From: Bradyrhizobium sp. AZCC 2262 | GTDB lineage: Bacteria > Pseudomonadota > Alphaproteobacteria > Rhizobiales > Xanthobacteraceae | Reading direction: 5' to 3' | Assembly: GCF_036924535.1 (NCBI RefSeq) | Contig: NZ_JAZHRT010000001.1 | Location: 5,828,001 to 5,892,000, forward strand | Length of the DNA: 64,000 bases | Part shown: in pieces, positions 23,497 to 32,850 of the stretch | How the letters are laid out: each line of letters starts with the position of its first letter | Numbering within the stretch: position 1 is the first letter of the stretch | Made by a program: the position numbers and the translations under genes | Notes under the pieces: generated by a model | What the model was told of the DNA's origin: nothing | The model's input: the letters and a program-made list of their open reading frames with translations, nothing else | Database searches by the model: none

Positions 23497-25440
23497 TCAG
23501 CCAGCCTGTTTTACGCGCATGTACCACTCGACCAGCCGGCGGACCTGCCGCTCGGTGTAGCCGCGTTCGACCATGCGCGCGACAAACTCGCCATGCTTCT
23601 TCTCGGTCTCGCCGTCCTTCTTCGAACCGAACGAAATGACGGGAAGCAGGTCCTCGACCTGGGAGAATATCCGCTTTTCGATCACTTCGCGAATCTTCTC
23701 GTAGCTGGTCCACGACGGGTTCTTCCCGCTGTTCTGGGCCCGCGACCGCAGCGAGAATTTGACGACCTCGTTGCGGAAATCCTTGGGGTTGGCGATGCCG
23801 GCCGGCTTCTCGATCTTGGTCAGCTCCTGATTGAGTAGTTCGCGATCGAGCATTTGTCCGGTGTCGCGATCCTTGAAATCCTGGTCCTCGATCCAGGCAT
23901 CGGCATAGTCGACATAGCGATCGAACAGGTTCTGGCCATAGTCCGAATAGGATTCGAGATAGGCCTTCTGGATCTCATGGCCGATGAATTCGGCATAGCG
24001 CGGCGCCAGTTCAGCCTTGATGAACTCGAGGTAACGCTTCTCGACTTCGTCGGGAAGCTGCTCGCGGCGGATCGCCTGCTCCAGCGTGTACATCAGATGG
24101 ACCGCGTCGGCGCCGACTTCGCTGGTGTCGTGGTTGAACGTCGCCGCGAGAACCTTGAACGCGAAGCGGGTCGAAACGCCGTCCATGCCTTCATCGACGC
24201 CCGCAGCATCCCTGTATTCTTGAACGCTGCGTGCCTTCGGATCGGATTCCTTCAGGCTCTCACCGTCATAGATCCGCATCTTGGCGAACACGGTCGAATT
24301 CTCGTGCTTGCGCAAGCGCGACATCACCGAGAAGCGCGCCATCGTCTCCAGCGTGGCCGGGGCACACGGCGCGTTGGCGAGTTCCGAGCCCTGGATCAGC
24401 TTCTCGTAGATCTTCTGCTCTTCGGCGACGCGCAGGACGTACGGCACCTTGATGACGCAGATGCGGTCGATGAAGGCTTCATTGTTCTTGTTGGTCTTGA
24501 AGCTTTGCCACTCGGCCTCGTTGGAGTGGGCGAGGATCACGCCGGTGAACGGGATCGCGCCGATATTCTCGGTCCCGATATAGTTGCCTTCCTGCGTCGC
24601 CGTCAGCAACGGATGCAGCATCTTGATCGGCGCCTTGAACATTTCGACGAATTCGAGAATGCCCTGGTTGGCGCGGTTGAGGCCGCCCGAATAGCTGTAG
24701 GCGTCTGGGTCGTTCTGGGCGTAGGTCTCCAGCTTGCGAATGTCGACCTTGCCGACCAGTGACGAGATGTCCTGGTTGTTTTCGTCGCCGGGTTCGGTCT
24801 TTGCGATCGCGATCTGGCGCAACCGCGACGGCTGGATCTTGGCGACGCGGAATTGCGAGATGTCGCCACCGAAGGCTTCGAGGCGCTTGTAGCACCACGG
24901 GCTCATCAGTCCGGTGAGGCGACGGCGCGGAATGCCGTACTTCTCCTCGAGCATCGGCCCCAGCGAATCCGGATCGAACAGGCTGAGCGGACTCTCGAAC
25001 ACCGGACTGAGTTCGTCACCCGCCTTCAGCACGTAGATCGGATGAACTTCCATCAACGATTTGAGGCGTTCGGCGAGCGAGGACTTTCCGCCACCGACAG
25101 GTCCGAGCAGATAGAGTATCTGCTTGCGCTCTTCGAGACCCTGCGCCGCGTGGCGGAAGAAGCCTACGATGCGCTCGATCGTTTCTTCCATTCCGTAGAA
25201 ACCGGCGAAGGCGGGATAGAGCCGCATCGTGCGGTTCAAAAAGATACGGCCAAGGCGTGGATCCTTGGCCGTGTCAATCATCTGAGGCTCACCGATCGCA
25301 GCTAGCAACCGCTCGGTAGCATTGGCATATCGCATCGGATCGCTTCGACACGACTCCAGATATTCCGCCATCGACATGTCGGTCTGGCTTCGAGCTTCGA
25401 AGGACCGGGCGAAAGCATTGAACAGAGAATCGTTGTACAT
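23497..25440 (-). CDS. prkA: PrkA family serine protein kinase with AAA+ domain
   Basis: Member of the PrkA (YeaG) family, reported as serine kinases and, in Bacillus, as an AAA+ protease. The 647-residue protein has a Walker A motif GPVGGGKSS at 113-121, a long AAA+ module with LGTENIGAIPFTGVILAHSNEAEW-like sensor region, and a C-terminal PrkA domain from about residue 420. I chose the ATG at 25440, with GGAGAG seven bases upstream, giving the family start MYNDSLFNAFARSFEAR; earlier ATGs at 25455 and 25461 lack a site. It is the first gene of prkA-yeaH-spoVR. Confidence 0.93.
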   Translation of the reverse strand: MYNDSLFNAFARSFEARSQTDMSMAEYLESCRSDPMRYANATERLLAAIGEPQMIDTAKDPRLGRIFLNRTMRLYPAFAGFYGMEETIERIVGFFRHAAQGLEERKQILYLLGPVGGGKSSLAERLKSLMEVHPIYVLKAGDELSPVFESPLSLFDPDSLGPMLEEKYGIPRRRLTGLMSPWCYKRLEAFGGDISQFRVAKIQPSRLRQIAIAKTEPGDENNQDISSLVGKVDIRKLETYAQNDPDAYSYSGGLNRANQGILEFVEMFKAPIKMLHPLLTATQEGNYIGTENIGAIPFTGVILAHSNEAEWQSFKTNKNNEAFIDRICVIKVPYVLRVAEEQKIYEKLIQGSELANAPCAPATLETMARFSVMSRLRKHENSTVFAKMRIYDGESLKESDPKARSVQEYRDAAGVDEGMDGVSTRFAFKVLAATFNHDTSEVGADAVHLMYTLEQAIRREQLPDEVEKRYLEFIKAELAPRYAEFIGHEIQKAYLESYSDYGQNLFDRYVDYADAWIEDQDFKDRDTGQMLDRELLNQELTKIEKPAGIANPKDFRNEVVKFSLRSRAQNSGKNPSWTSYEKIREVIEKRIFSQVEDLLPVISFGSKKDGETEKKHGEFVARMVERGYTERQVRRLVEWYMRVKQAG

Positions 25441-25943
25441 GATCCGTCTCTCCATGGTCACCTGTAAATGCCGGACGCACCACTCGGGTTCCAGTGTCGG
25501 AGCGTCACAGCTTCCGTTCGCGAATCACCATCAGCACATGCACCAATTGGACACGCGAGCGACTTCACAATGCAATGCAATAGTCGTGCTAAGGGCGCTT
25601 GCCTCGTAAAGATACGGTCCCATTTCGCTCGCGTTGTATCCGTGCTGCAACATTTTCACCGGGTAACTACTGAACAACATGTAAGGGACTTTTTAAGGAT
25701 TCCGAGTGGTCGTGCCGGCTCGAATCGGCGTCGGTTTGGCGATCCCAAGCAGCAAAGCTGAAAAATCCGGGGTTCTGAACGGCCCGAACGCACGATAGCA
25801 GCGCCTTTTTTGACATTCGGACGGCCAGCCCGCGGCAAATATGGCCAAGATGAACACGCATTCATTTGGCCACCCGCGCGTTGAACGTGGCGGCCGCCAA
25901 CTGCAACTAAAGTCAAATGCCGCACGTTTAATCCGAGTCTGCC
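25441..25943. other. divergent intergenic region between prkA and an exported protein gene
   Basis: About 500 bases that must hold the promoters of the prkA trio and of the gene at 25944. Base composition is less GC-rich than the genes. A GTTCC at about 25487 (GGAAC on the minus strand) has no matching GTT at 16-17 bases, so I do not call an EcfG-type promoter. No coding frame with protein character was seen. Confidence 0.5.
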
Positions 25944-26549
25944 ATGAAATACGCCTGCATCGCCGCCGCCATTGCCTTCGTCGTCGGAGCCCATGCCTGT
26001 CACGCCCAGGAGGGCGTCGACAAAGCCAAAGCCACCGCCTTCGATACCCGGATGTTCGGCGGCCCGCTCAGCCAGAAGACCTATGCCTGCTTCGTGCGTC
26101 GTTATGACGCCAGCCATCTGGCACAGCATCCGAAGCAGAAGGTCAGCGCGATGAAGCTGCTGGTGACCGCCGAGGACGCACCGGAAGACAAGACCGTCAA
26201 CTATTCGTTCCGCCTCGGCTTCAAATATCGCCACCGCGCCGGCAATTTCGATTCCAGTGGCTTCTGCAGTCACATCGTCGCCGAGAACACCGGCGGCGAA
26301 ATCCCGCTTGGCTGCGGCGTCGATTGCGAAGGCGGCGGCATTCAAGTGGCGATGAAGGACGACAGATCCGCGCTGATCCGGCTGGAGCGCATCAGGATCT
26401 GGCAGCGCAACAAGCCCGACGACGACGCCAGCAATGATCTGGTTGCCGGCGCCGACGACAATATCTTCCGCGTTGATCGCTCCGATCTGCACGAATGCTC
26501 CGAGTTGGTGACGGATCGCAAGGAGCTTGCGGCACTCCGGCACAAGTGA
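25944..26549 (+). CDS. hypothetical exported protein
   Basis: Not assigned to a characterised family. The 201-residue protein has a clear signal peptide (about residues 1-21, ending CHAQ). The mature part is hydrophilic with cysteines in YACFVRR, GFCSHIVAE, LGCGVDCEGGG and HECSEL that could form disulfides in the periplasm. The region around GGEIPLGCGVDCEGGGIQVAM reads like a small beta-rich domain. Its neighbour downstream also encodes an exported protein, but 73 bases lie between them, so a shared transcript is uncertain. Confidence 0.7.
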   Translation: MKYACIAAAIAFVVGAHACHAQEGVDKAKATAFDTRMFGGPLSQKTYACFVRRYDASHLAQHPKQKVSAMKLLVTAEDAPEDKTVNYSFRLGFKYRHRAGNFDSSGFCSHIVAENTGGEIPLGCGVDCEGGGIQVAMKDDRSALIRLERIRIWQRNKPDDDASNDLVAGADDNIFRVDRSDLHECSELVTDRKELAALRHK

Positions 26550-26622
26550 GCCATACTACATAGGTTGGTACGCCTCACTACTTAGGTCTGTGATCCACAT
26601 TACTTTGGTCGGAGAGATTTTC

Positions 26623-27072
26623 ATGCATCGACGCAATATCCTGTGGGGCGCGATTTCAGCTTTCGGCGCAGCCTTTGCCGCCTCTCGCGCCAACGCGGCC
26701 AGCGAGGCAGCACCTCCGGCGAAATTGAAAGTGGTTTATCACCTCAACGATCTCGACAAGGTCAGCTTCGTCCTCGGCAACATCCAGAACCATCTCGACG
26801 GCGTCGGCGGTCCCGACCATGTCACGATCGCGCTGGTGGTTCATGGCCAGGCGTTGCGGGCGTTTCATTCGGCTTCCGCCAGTCCTGATCTTTCGAAGCG
26901 CTTCAACCAGTTCTCCAAAGCCGGCCTCGAACTCGCCGTCTGTGGCAACACCATGAAGTCGCAGAATGTCACGCTGAAGGACTTGCTGCCGGGCTTCATT
27001 GCCGCCGAGCGCGGCGGCGTGGTGCGGATCGCGGAGCTGCAATCGCAAGGCTATCTCTACCTCCGACCTTGA
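26623..27072 (+). CDS. DsrE family protein with twin-arginine-like signal
   Basis: Small DsrE/DsrF-like sulfur-relay fold protein of 149 residues, apparently exported. The N-terminus MHRRNILWGAISAFGAAFAASRANA looks like a Tat signal with an adjacent arginine pair. The mature part KVVYHLNDLDKVSFVLGNIQNHL, VTIALVVHGQALRAF, and GLELAVCGNTMKSQN with one cysteine is the DsrE pattern. GGAGAG ends six bases before the ATG at 26623; the frame extends upstream without protein character. Function in Bradyrhizobium-type bacteria is unknown. A strong hairpin follows nine bases after the stop codon. Confidence 0.82.
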   Translation: MHRRNILWGAISAFGAAFAASRANAASEAAPPAKLKVVYHLNDLDKVSFVLGNIQNHLDGVGGPDHVTIALVVHGQALRAFHSASASPDLSKRFNQFSKAGLELAVCGNTMKSQNVTLKDLLPGFIAAERGGVVRIAELQSQGYLYLRP

Positions 27073-27474
27073 GGCGTTGCCGATTGACGTGAAGCTTTCA
27101 TGTCAATCGCTGGGCGGTTTAATCGCCGTACTTTCGCCCGCTGCATCGAGCTGAATACTTCCTGTGTTCGGATTCAGCCGCGACGGCGCCTGCCTGCCCG
27201 CTCCCACGCCGACATGCGGGTTATGTCATGACGGCCTCCTTCACGAATTCGTGCTTGTGCCCGTTGGTATCACAATTCGGGAGGCCGGCTCGACCGATCT
27301 GCTGGACGAGGCCGACAAGACCAGCCATTTTCGGGATCGAACCGGTGCCAATGGCGTTATCGTCCCGGACCGCCCCATTCCATCCGGCGGCACACCCAAC
27401 CAAATGTTGACTTTCCGGCCCTGCCCCCGAAAGCTGCCGGAAACCCAAGAAACCGACCGAACAGAACAGGCACC
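27073..27474. other. intergenic region before the tal-pgi operon
   Basis: About 400 bases. The first part holds the hairpin at 27081-27109. The rest has no convincing gene; frames here lack family character. It should contain the promoter of the pentose-phosphate operon, which I could not locate. Confidence 0.5.
27081..27109 (+). terminator. hairpin after the DsrE-family gene
   Basis: CGATTGAC (27081-27088), a G-U pair, and TGAA (27090-27093) pair with TTCA (27097-27100), the U, and GTCAATCG (27102-27109), giving 13 continuous pairs around a three-base loop GCT. It begins nine bases after the stop codon. Only a weak GGTTT follows, so termination may be partial or the hairpin may protect the message end. 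Confidence 0.6.
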
Positions 27475-30321
27475 ATGAATCCCGTCAAAGCACTCGAAAA
27501 CCATGGCCAGGCGATCTGGCTGGATTTCCTCGCCCGCGGCTTCGTCGCCAAGGGCGACCTCAAGGCGCTGATCGACACCGATGGCGTCAAGGGCGTGACG
27601 TCGAACCCCTCGATCTTCGAAAAGGCGATCGGCAGTTCGGACGAGTATGACGGTGCGATCGGCAACGCCCTGAAGGCCGGCGACCGCCCCGTCGCCGACC
27701 TGTTCGAGGCGCTCGCGATCGAGGACATCCAGAACGCCGCCGACGTGCTGCGCCCGGCCTACGACCGCCTGGACGGCAATGACGGTTTTGTCAGCCTCGA
27801 GGTCTCGCCCTATCTGGCGATGGACACCAAGGGGACCATTGCGGAAGCCGAACGGCTCTGGAAGGACGTCAAGCGCAAGAATCTGATGGTCAAGGTGCCG
27901 GCCACACCGGAAGGGCTGCCCGCGATCGAACATCTGATCGGCGAAGGCATCAGCATCAACATCACGCTGCTGTTCTCGCAGGACGTCTATCGCGAGGTGG
28001 CGGAGGCCTATATCGCGGGCCTGGAAAAATACGTCGCCACGGGTGGCGATCCCTCCCACGTCGCCAGCGTCGCGTCTTTCTTCGTCAGCCGCATCGATAC
28101 CGCCGTCGACAAGCAGCTCGACGACAAGATCGCGCGGGCCAACGACCCCAGCGAGAAGGAGCGGCTCAGCGCGCTGAAAGGCAAGGTCGCGATCGCGAAT
28201 GCAAAACTCGCCTATCAGGATTACAAGCGGCTGTTCGCCGGGCCGCGTTGGGAAAAACTTGCGGCCAAGGGCGCAAAGCCGCAGCGGCTGCTGTGGGCAT
28301 CCACCGGCACCAAGAACAAGGACTACAGCGACGTGCTGTATGTCGAGGAACTGATCGGTCCCAACACCGTCAACACCGTGCCGCCGGCAACGCTCGATGC
28401 ATTCCGCGACCATGGCAAGCCGAGGGACAGCCTTGAGGAGAATATCGAGGACGCGAGGTTGGTGCTGGAAGAGCTCGAAAAGTCCGGCATCTCGCTCGAC
28501 GCCATCACGGAAGAACTGGTCAAGGACGGCGTCAAGCTGTTTGCGGATGCCGCCGACAAGCTCTATGGCGCGGTCGCGCAGAAGCGCGCGGCCTCGCTCG
28601 GCGGTGGCATCGACCGGCAGCAACTCGCGCTCGGCGACGGCATCAGCAAGGCCGTGGCTGACAGCACCGAGGATTGGCGTGCATCGGCGACCATCCGCCG
28701 CCTGTGGCAGAAGGACCAATCGGTCTGGACCGACGACGACGAGAACAAATGGCTGGGCTGGCTGAACAGCCCCGCGGCGGCCGATGTCGCCGACTACGAG
28801 GATTTTGCCCACCGCGTGAAGGGACAGAATTTCAGCGACGCCGTCGTGCTCGGCATGGGCGGATCGAGCCTCGGCCCGGAAGTGCTGGCGGAAACCTTCG
28901 CCAGGAAATCCGGTTTCCCGAAGCTGCACGTGCTCGATTCCACGGACCCTGCGCAGGTGCGCGCAATGGAGGAGACGGTCGACCTCGCCCACACGCTGTT
29001 TATCGTCTCCAGCAAATCCGGCGGCACCACCGAGCCGAACGTGATGAAGGATTATTTCTTCGATCGCGTCTCCAAGACCGTCGGCAAGGACAAGGCCGGG
29101 CATCGTTTCATCGCCGTCACCGATCCCGGCTCCTCGCTGGAGAAGACGGCGATCAAGCAGGGCTTTGCGCGGATATTCCATGGCGATCCCGCGATCGGCG
29201 GACGCTATTCCGTGCTGTCGCCGTTCGGCCTGGTGTCGGCGGCTGCCGCCGGTATCGACATTCGCAACCTGATCACGCACGCGCTCGCGATGGTGCGTTC
29301 CTGCGGCGCCGACGTGCCGCCGCATGAAAACCCGGGCGTACAGCTTGGGCTGGCGATGGGCCTCGCCGGCCTCGAAGGCCGCGACAAGGTGACGATAACC
29401 TCGTCGGAGAAGGTTGCCGATTTCGGCGCCTGGGCCGAACAACTGATTGCCGAATCCACCGGCAAGGATGGCAAGGGTCTGATCCCGATCGACGGCGAAC
29501 CGCTCGGCGATCCCTCGCTCTACGGCAACGACCGCTTCTTCATCGATATCCGGACCGAAGGCGAAGACGACGCCTCGCATGACGACCGGCTCAAAGCGCT
29601 CGAAGCGGCCGGGCATCCGGTGGCCCGCATCGTCATGAAGTCGATCGACCATATCGGCCAGGAATTTTTCCGGTTTGAGATGGCGACCGCGGTGGCGGGC
29701 GCGATCCTCGGCATCAATCCGTTCAACCAGCCCGATGTGGAAGCAGCCAAGATCAAGACCCGCGAACTGACGGCTGCGTTCGAGAAGACCGGCACGCTGC
29801 CGGCGGAGAAGCCTGTCATTTCGACCGACGAAGCTGATCTCTACACCGACGCGCACAACGCGGCCGAGCTGCGCAAGGCCGGCGCCGACGGCACGCTCGG
29901 CTCCTGGATCAAGGCGCATCTTTCGCGTTCGGAGAGCGGCGACTACGTCGCCCTGCTCGCCTATATCGCGCGAGACCCCGGGACGATCGGTTCGCTGCAG
30001 AAGATGCGGCTTGCGGTGCGCGACACCCGTCACGTCGCGACCTGCGCCGAATTCGGCCCGCGCTTCCTGCATTCCACCGGGCAGGCCTACAAGGGGGGCC
30101 CCGACAGCGGCGTGTTCCTGCAGATCACCGCCGACGACGCCAAGGATCTGCCGGTGCCCGGACAGAAGGCAAGTTTCGGCATCATCAAGGCAGCGCAGGC
30201 GCGCGGCGATTTCGACGTGCTCACCGAACGCGGGCGGCGCGCGTTGCGCGTCCATCTCAAGGGTGATCTCGGATCGGGATTGTCTGCACTCGATGCCGCG
30301 ATTGCGGAAGCGCTCAGCTAG
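27475..30321 (+). CDS. tal-pgi: bifunctional transaldolase / glucose-6-phosphate isomerase
   Basis: Joins two steps of sugar-phosphate metabolism in one 948-residue protein. The N-terminal transaldolase (about 1-365) has VTSNPSIFEKAI and the Schiff-base Lys140 in LMVKVPATPEG. The C-terminal isomerase (about 385-948) has VLGMGGSSLGPEVLAE near 458, the SKSGGTTEPN phosphate-binding motif and, late, HSTGQAYKGGPD. This fusion is known in several Rhizobiales and other bacteria. It heads a six-gene run with gnd, zwf, pgl, gntK and a HAD phosphatase. Whether both activities are expressed from the fusion cannot be judged from sequence, but all key motifs are intact. Confidence 0.95.
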   Translation: MNPVKALENHGQAIWLDFLARGFVAKGDLKALIDTDGVKGVTSNPSIFEKAIGSSDEYDGAIGNALKAGDRPVADLFEALAIEDIQNAADVLRPAYDRLDGNDGFVSLEVSPYLAMDTKGTIAEAERLWKDVKRKNLMVKVPATPEGLPAIEHLIGEGISINITLLFSQDVYREVAEAYIAGLEKYVATGGDPSHVASVASFFVSRIDTAVDKQLDDKIARANDPSEKERLSALKGKVAIANAKLAYQDYKRLFAGPRWEKLAAKGAKPQRLLWASTGTKNKDYSDVLYVEELIGPNTVNTVPPATLDAFRDHGKPRDSLEENIEDARLVLEELEKSGISLDAITEELVKDGVKLFADAADKLYGAVAQKRAASLGGGIDRQQLALGDGISKAVADSTEDWRASATIRRLWQKDQSVWTDDDENKWLGWLNSPAAADVADYEDFAHRVKGQNFSDAVVLGMGGSSLGPEVLAETFARKSGFPKLHVLDSTDPAQVRAMEETVDLAHTLFIVSSKSGGTTEPNVMKDYFFDRVSKTVGKDKAGHRFIAVTDPGSSLEKTAIKQGFARIFHGDPAIGGRYSVLSPFGLVSAAAAGIDIRNLITHALAMVRSCGADVPPHENPGVQLGLAMGLAGLEGRDKVTITSSEKVADFGAWAEQLIAESTGKDGKGLIPIDGEPLGDPSLYGNDRFFIDIRTEGEDDASHDDRLKALEAAGHPVARIVMKSIDHIGQEFFRFEMATAVAGAILGINPFNQPDVEAAKIKTRELTAAFEKTGTLPAEKPVISTDEADLYTDAHNAAELRKAGADGTLGSWIKAHLSRSESGDYVALLAYIARDPGTIGSLQKMRLAVRDTRHVATCAEFGPRFLHSTGQAYKGGPDSGVFLQITADDAKDLPVPGQKASFGIIKAAQARGDFDVLTERGRRALRVHLKGDLGSGLSALDAAIAEALS

Positions 30322-30333
30322 GGAAATCGGGAT

Positions 30334-31329
30334 ATGCAACTCGGTATGATCGGGCTCGGCCGGATGGGCGGCAACATCGTCCGCCGGCTGATGAAGAACG
30401 GCCACACCGCCGTGGTCTACGACAAGGACGCGAAGGCGGTCGCCGGCCTCGCCGGCGAAGGCGCAGCCGGCGCCAGCACACTGGAAGATTTCGTGGCGAA
30501 ACTCGAAAAGCCGCGGACCGCCTGGGTGATGCTGCCGGCCGGCAAGATCACCGAGGCGACCATCGAGGCATTGGCAAAGCTGATGCAGCCCGGCGACGTC
30601 ATCATCGATGGCGGCAATACGTTCTGGCAGGACGACGTCCGCCGCGGCGCGGCGCTGAAGGCAAAAGGCCTGCATTATCTCGACGTCGGCACCAGCGGCG
30701 GCGTCTGGGGCATCGAGCGCGGCTATTGCATGATGATCGGCGGCGACAAGGCCGTGGTTGACCGCCTCGATCCGATCTTCAAGACGCTGGCGCCTGGGAT
30801 CGGCGACATCCCGCGCACGTCCGGCCGCGAGAGCCGTGACCCGCGCGTCGAGCAAGGCTACATCCACGCCGGCCCGTCGGGCGCCGGACACTTCGTCAAG
30901 ATGATCCACAACGGCATCGAATATGGCCTGATGCAGGCCTATGCCGAGGGTTTTGACATTCTGAAGAACGCCAACATCGAGGCGCTGCCGCCCGAGCACC
31001 GCTTCGACCTTGATATCGCCGATATCGCCGAGGTGTGGCGGCGCGGCAGCGTGATCCCGTCCTGGCTGCTCGATCTCACATCTTCTGCGCTCGCGGAAAA
31101 CCAGACGTTGGATAACTACTCCGGCTATGTCGAGGATTCCGGCGAAGGCCGCTGGACCGTCAACGCCGCCATCGACGAGGCCGTGCCGGCGGAAGTGCTG
31201 ACGGCGGCGCTCTATGCGCGCTTCCGTTCGCGCAAGGATCACACCTTTGCGGAAAAGATCCTGTCCGCGATGCGGGCAGGTTTCGGCGGCCACAAGGAGC
31301 CGCCGAAGAAACCTGGCACGAAGGCCTGA
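30334..31329 (+). CDS. gnd: 6-phosphogluconate dehydrogenase, short form, probably NAD-linked
   Basis: Oxidatively decarboxylates 6-phosphogluconate to ribulose 5-phosphate. The 331-residue length is that of the short GndA/YqeC group rather than the 470-residue E. coli form. Seen: Rossmann motif [19 protein letters not shown], the substrate motif [19 protein letters not shown] and the catalytic [14 protein letters not shown] lysine region. The second Rossmann strand ends VVYDKD (Asp30, Asp32), where NADP-specific enzymes have Asn-Arg-Ser/Thr; this favours NAD. It begins 12 bases after tal-pgi. Confidence 0.94.
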   Translation: MQLGMIGLGRMGGNIVRRLMKNGHTAVVYDKDAKAVAGLAGEGAAGASTLEDFVAKLEKPRTAWVMLPAGKITEATIEALAKLMQPGDVIIDGGNTFWQDDVRRGAALKAKGLHYLDVGTSGGVWGIERGYCMMIGGDKAVVDRLDPIFKTLAPGIGDIPRTSGRESRDPRVEQGYIHAGPSGAGHFVKMIHNGIEYGLMQAYAEGFDILKNANIEALPPEHRFDLDIADIAEVWRRGSVIPSWLLDLTSSALAENQTLDNYSGYVEDSGEGRWTVNAAIDEAVPAEVLTAALYARFRSRKDHTFAEKILSAMRAGFGGHKEPPKKPGTKA

Positions 31330-31335
31330 GCAGTC

Positions 31336-32847
31336 ATGGCGGTCGGTCAGATAGCGCAGAAGAAACCCGATCCCTGCTCCTTCGTCATTTTCGGCGTGAC
31401 CGGCGACCTGGCGCACCGGCTGGTCGTCCCTGCCCTCTATAACCTCGCCGCCAGCGATCTTCTGCCGGACAGGTTCTGCCTGGCCGGCGTCGCCCGCAAG
31501 GGCATGACGAGCGACAAACTGCGCGACAGCCTGATGAAAGGCCTGCGGCAGTTTGCGACCCGCCCCGTGGACGACGCGATCGCCCAGCGCCTCCTGGCAT
31601 GCGTGACCTGCATCGAGGCCGATCCGAGCGAGCCTGAATCGTTCGACGCCATGAGCAAACAGCTCGACCAACTCGAAGCCGCGCGAGACACCGGCGGCAA
31701 TCGCCTGTTCTACCTGGCGACGCCGCCCAACGCGTTCCTGCCGATCAGCCGTGAACTCGGCCGCACCGGCATGCTGGCGGAGAATGGCGCATGGCGGCGG
31801 CTGGTGGTGGAAAAGCCATTCGGGACCGACCTCGCTTCGGCAAAAGCGCTCAACAGTGAATTGCTCAAGCTGGTCGAAGAGCACCAGATCTACCGGATCG
31901 ATCATTACCTCGGCAAGGAGACGGTGCAGAACATCCTGGTGTTGCGTTTCGCCAATGGCATGTTCGAGCCGATCTGGAACCGCAACCATATCGACCACAT
32001 CCAGATCACCGTCGATGAAAAACTCGGCGTCGGGCATCGCGGCAGCTTTTACGACGCGACCGGCGCGTTGCGCGACATGGTGCCTAACCATCTGTTCCAG
32101 CTGCTGTCGCTGGTCACGATGGAGCCGCCGGTGAAATTTGACGCCCATTCGGTGCGCTCCGAAAAGGCCGAAGTGCTCTCCGCAATCCAGCCCCAGAGCG
32201 AGCAGGAGGCGCTGCACAATTCCGTGCGCGGCCAATACCGGAGCGGCAGGATTGGCGATGCCGAAATCGACGACTATCGCAGGACCCCCGACGTCAGGCC
32301 CGACAGCACCACCGAGACCTATGCCGCGCTGAAGCTGACCATCGACAACTGGCGCTGGGCCGGCGTGCCCTTTTACTTGCGCACCGGCAAGGCGCTCGGC
32401 GTCAAGCGCACCGAAATCGCCATCAAGTTCAAGCAGGCGCCGTTCGCGATGTTCCGCGACACGCCGGTGGACCGGCTGTCGCAGAACTACCTCATCATCT
32501 CGACCGAGCCGACCGAAGGCATCGCGCTGCAGTTCAACACCAAGGTGCCGGGGCCGAACATCAACATCGACGGCGTCGAGATGAAGTTCCGCTACAAGGA
32601 CTACTTCAAGGCCGAACCTTCCACCGGCTACGAGACGCTGATCTATGACTGCATGATCGGCGACAACATCCTGTTTCAGCGCGCCGACAGCGTCGAGGCT
32701 GGCTGGCAGGCGGTGCAGCCGTTCCTCGATGCCTGGAAGAAGGCGGGCGGCAAGGGGTTGAAGGTTTACGAACCGGGCAGCGAAGGACCGGAGGAAGCCA
32801 ACGATTTGCTTGAACGCGACGGCCGAAGCTGGCGAAAGCTCGGGTGA
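31336..32847 (+). CDS. zwf: glucose-6-phosphate 1-dehydrogenase
   Basis: First enzyme of the oxidative pentose-phosphate and Entner-Doudoroff routes. The 503-residue protein has the N-terminal nucleotide motif VIFGVTGDLAHR, the VVEKPFGTD segment and the active-site RIDHYLGKETVQN with the catalytic histidine. GVPFYLRTGKAL and PGPNINIDGVEMKFRYKDYF complete the family pattern. Its gaps to gnd (6 bases) and pgl (3 bases) put it firmly in one operon. Confidence 0.97.
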   Translation: MAVGQIAQKKPDPCSFVIFGVTGDLAHRLVVPALYNLAASDLLPDRFCLAGVARKGMTSDKLRDSLMKGLRQFATRPVDDAIAQRLLACVTCIEADPSEPESFDAMSKQLDQLEAARDTGGNRLFYLATPPNAFLPISRELGRTGMLAENGAWRRLVVEKPFGTDLASAKALNSELLKLVEEHQIYRIDHYLGKETVQNILVLRFANGMFEPIWNRNHIDHIQITVDEKLGVGHRGSFYDATGALRDMVPNHLFQLLSLVTMEPPVKFDAHSVRSEKAEVLSAIQPQSEQEALHNSVRGQYRSGRIGDAEIDDYRRTPDVRPDSTTETYAALKLTIDNWRWAGVPFYLRTGKALGVKRTEIAIKFKQAPFAMFRDTPVDRLSQNYLIISTEPTEGIALQFNTKVPGPNINIDGVEMKFRYKDYFKAEPSTGYETLIYDCMIGDNILFQRADSVEAGWQAVQPFLDAWKKAGGKGLKVYEPGSEGPEEANDLLERDGRSWRKLG

Positions 32848-32850
32848 ACA

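Noticed and set aside
25470..25495. Possible EcfG promoter for prkA
   Set aside because: GGAAC is present on the minus strand near 25491, but no GTT follows at 16 or 17 bases.
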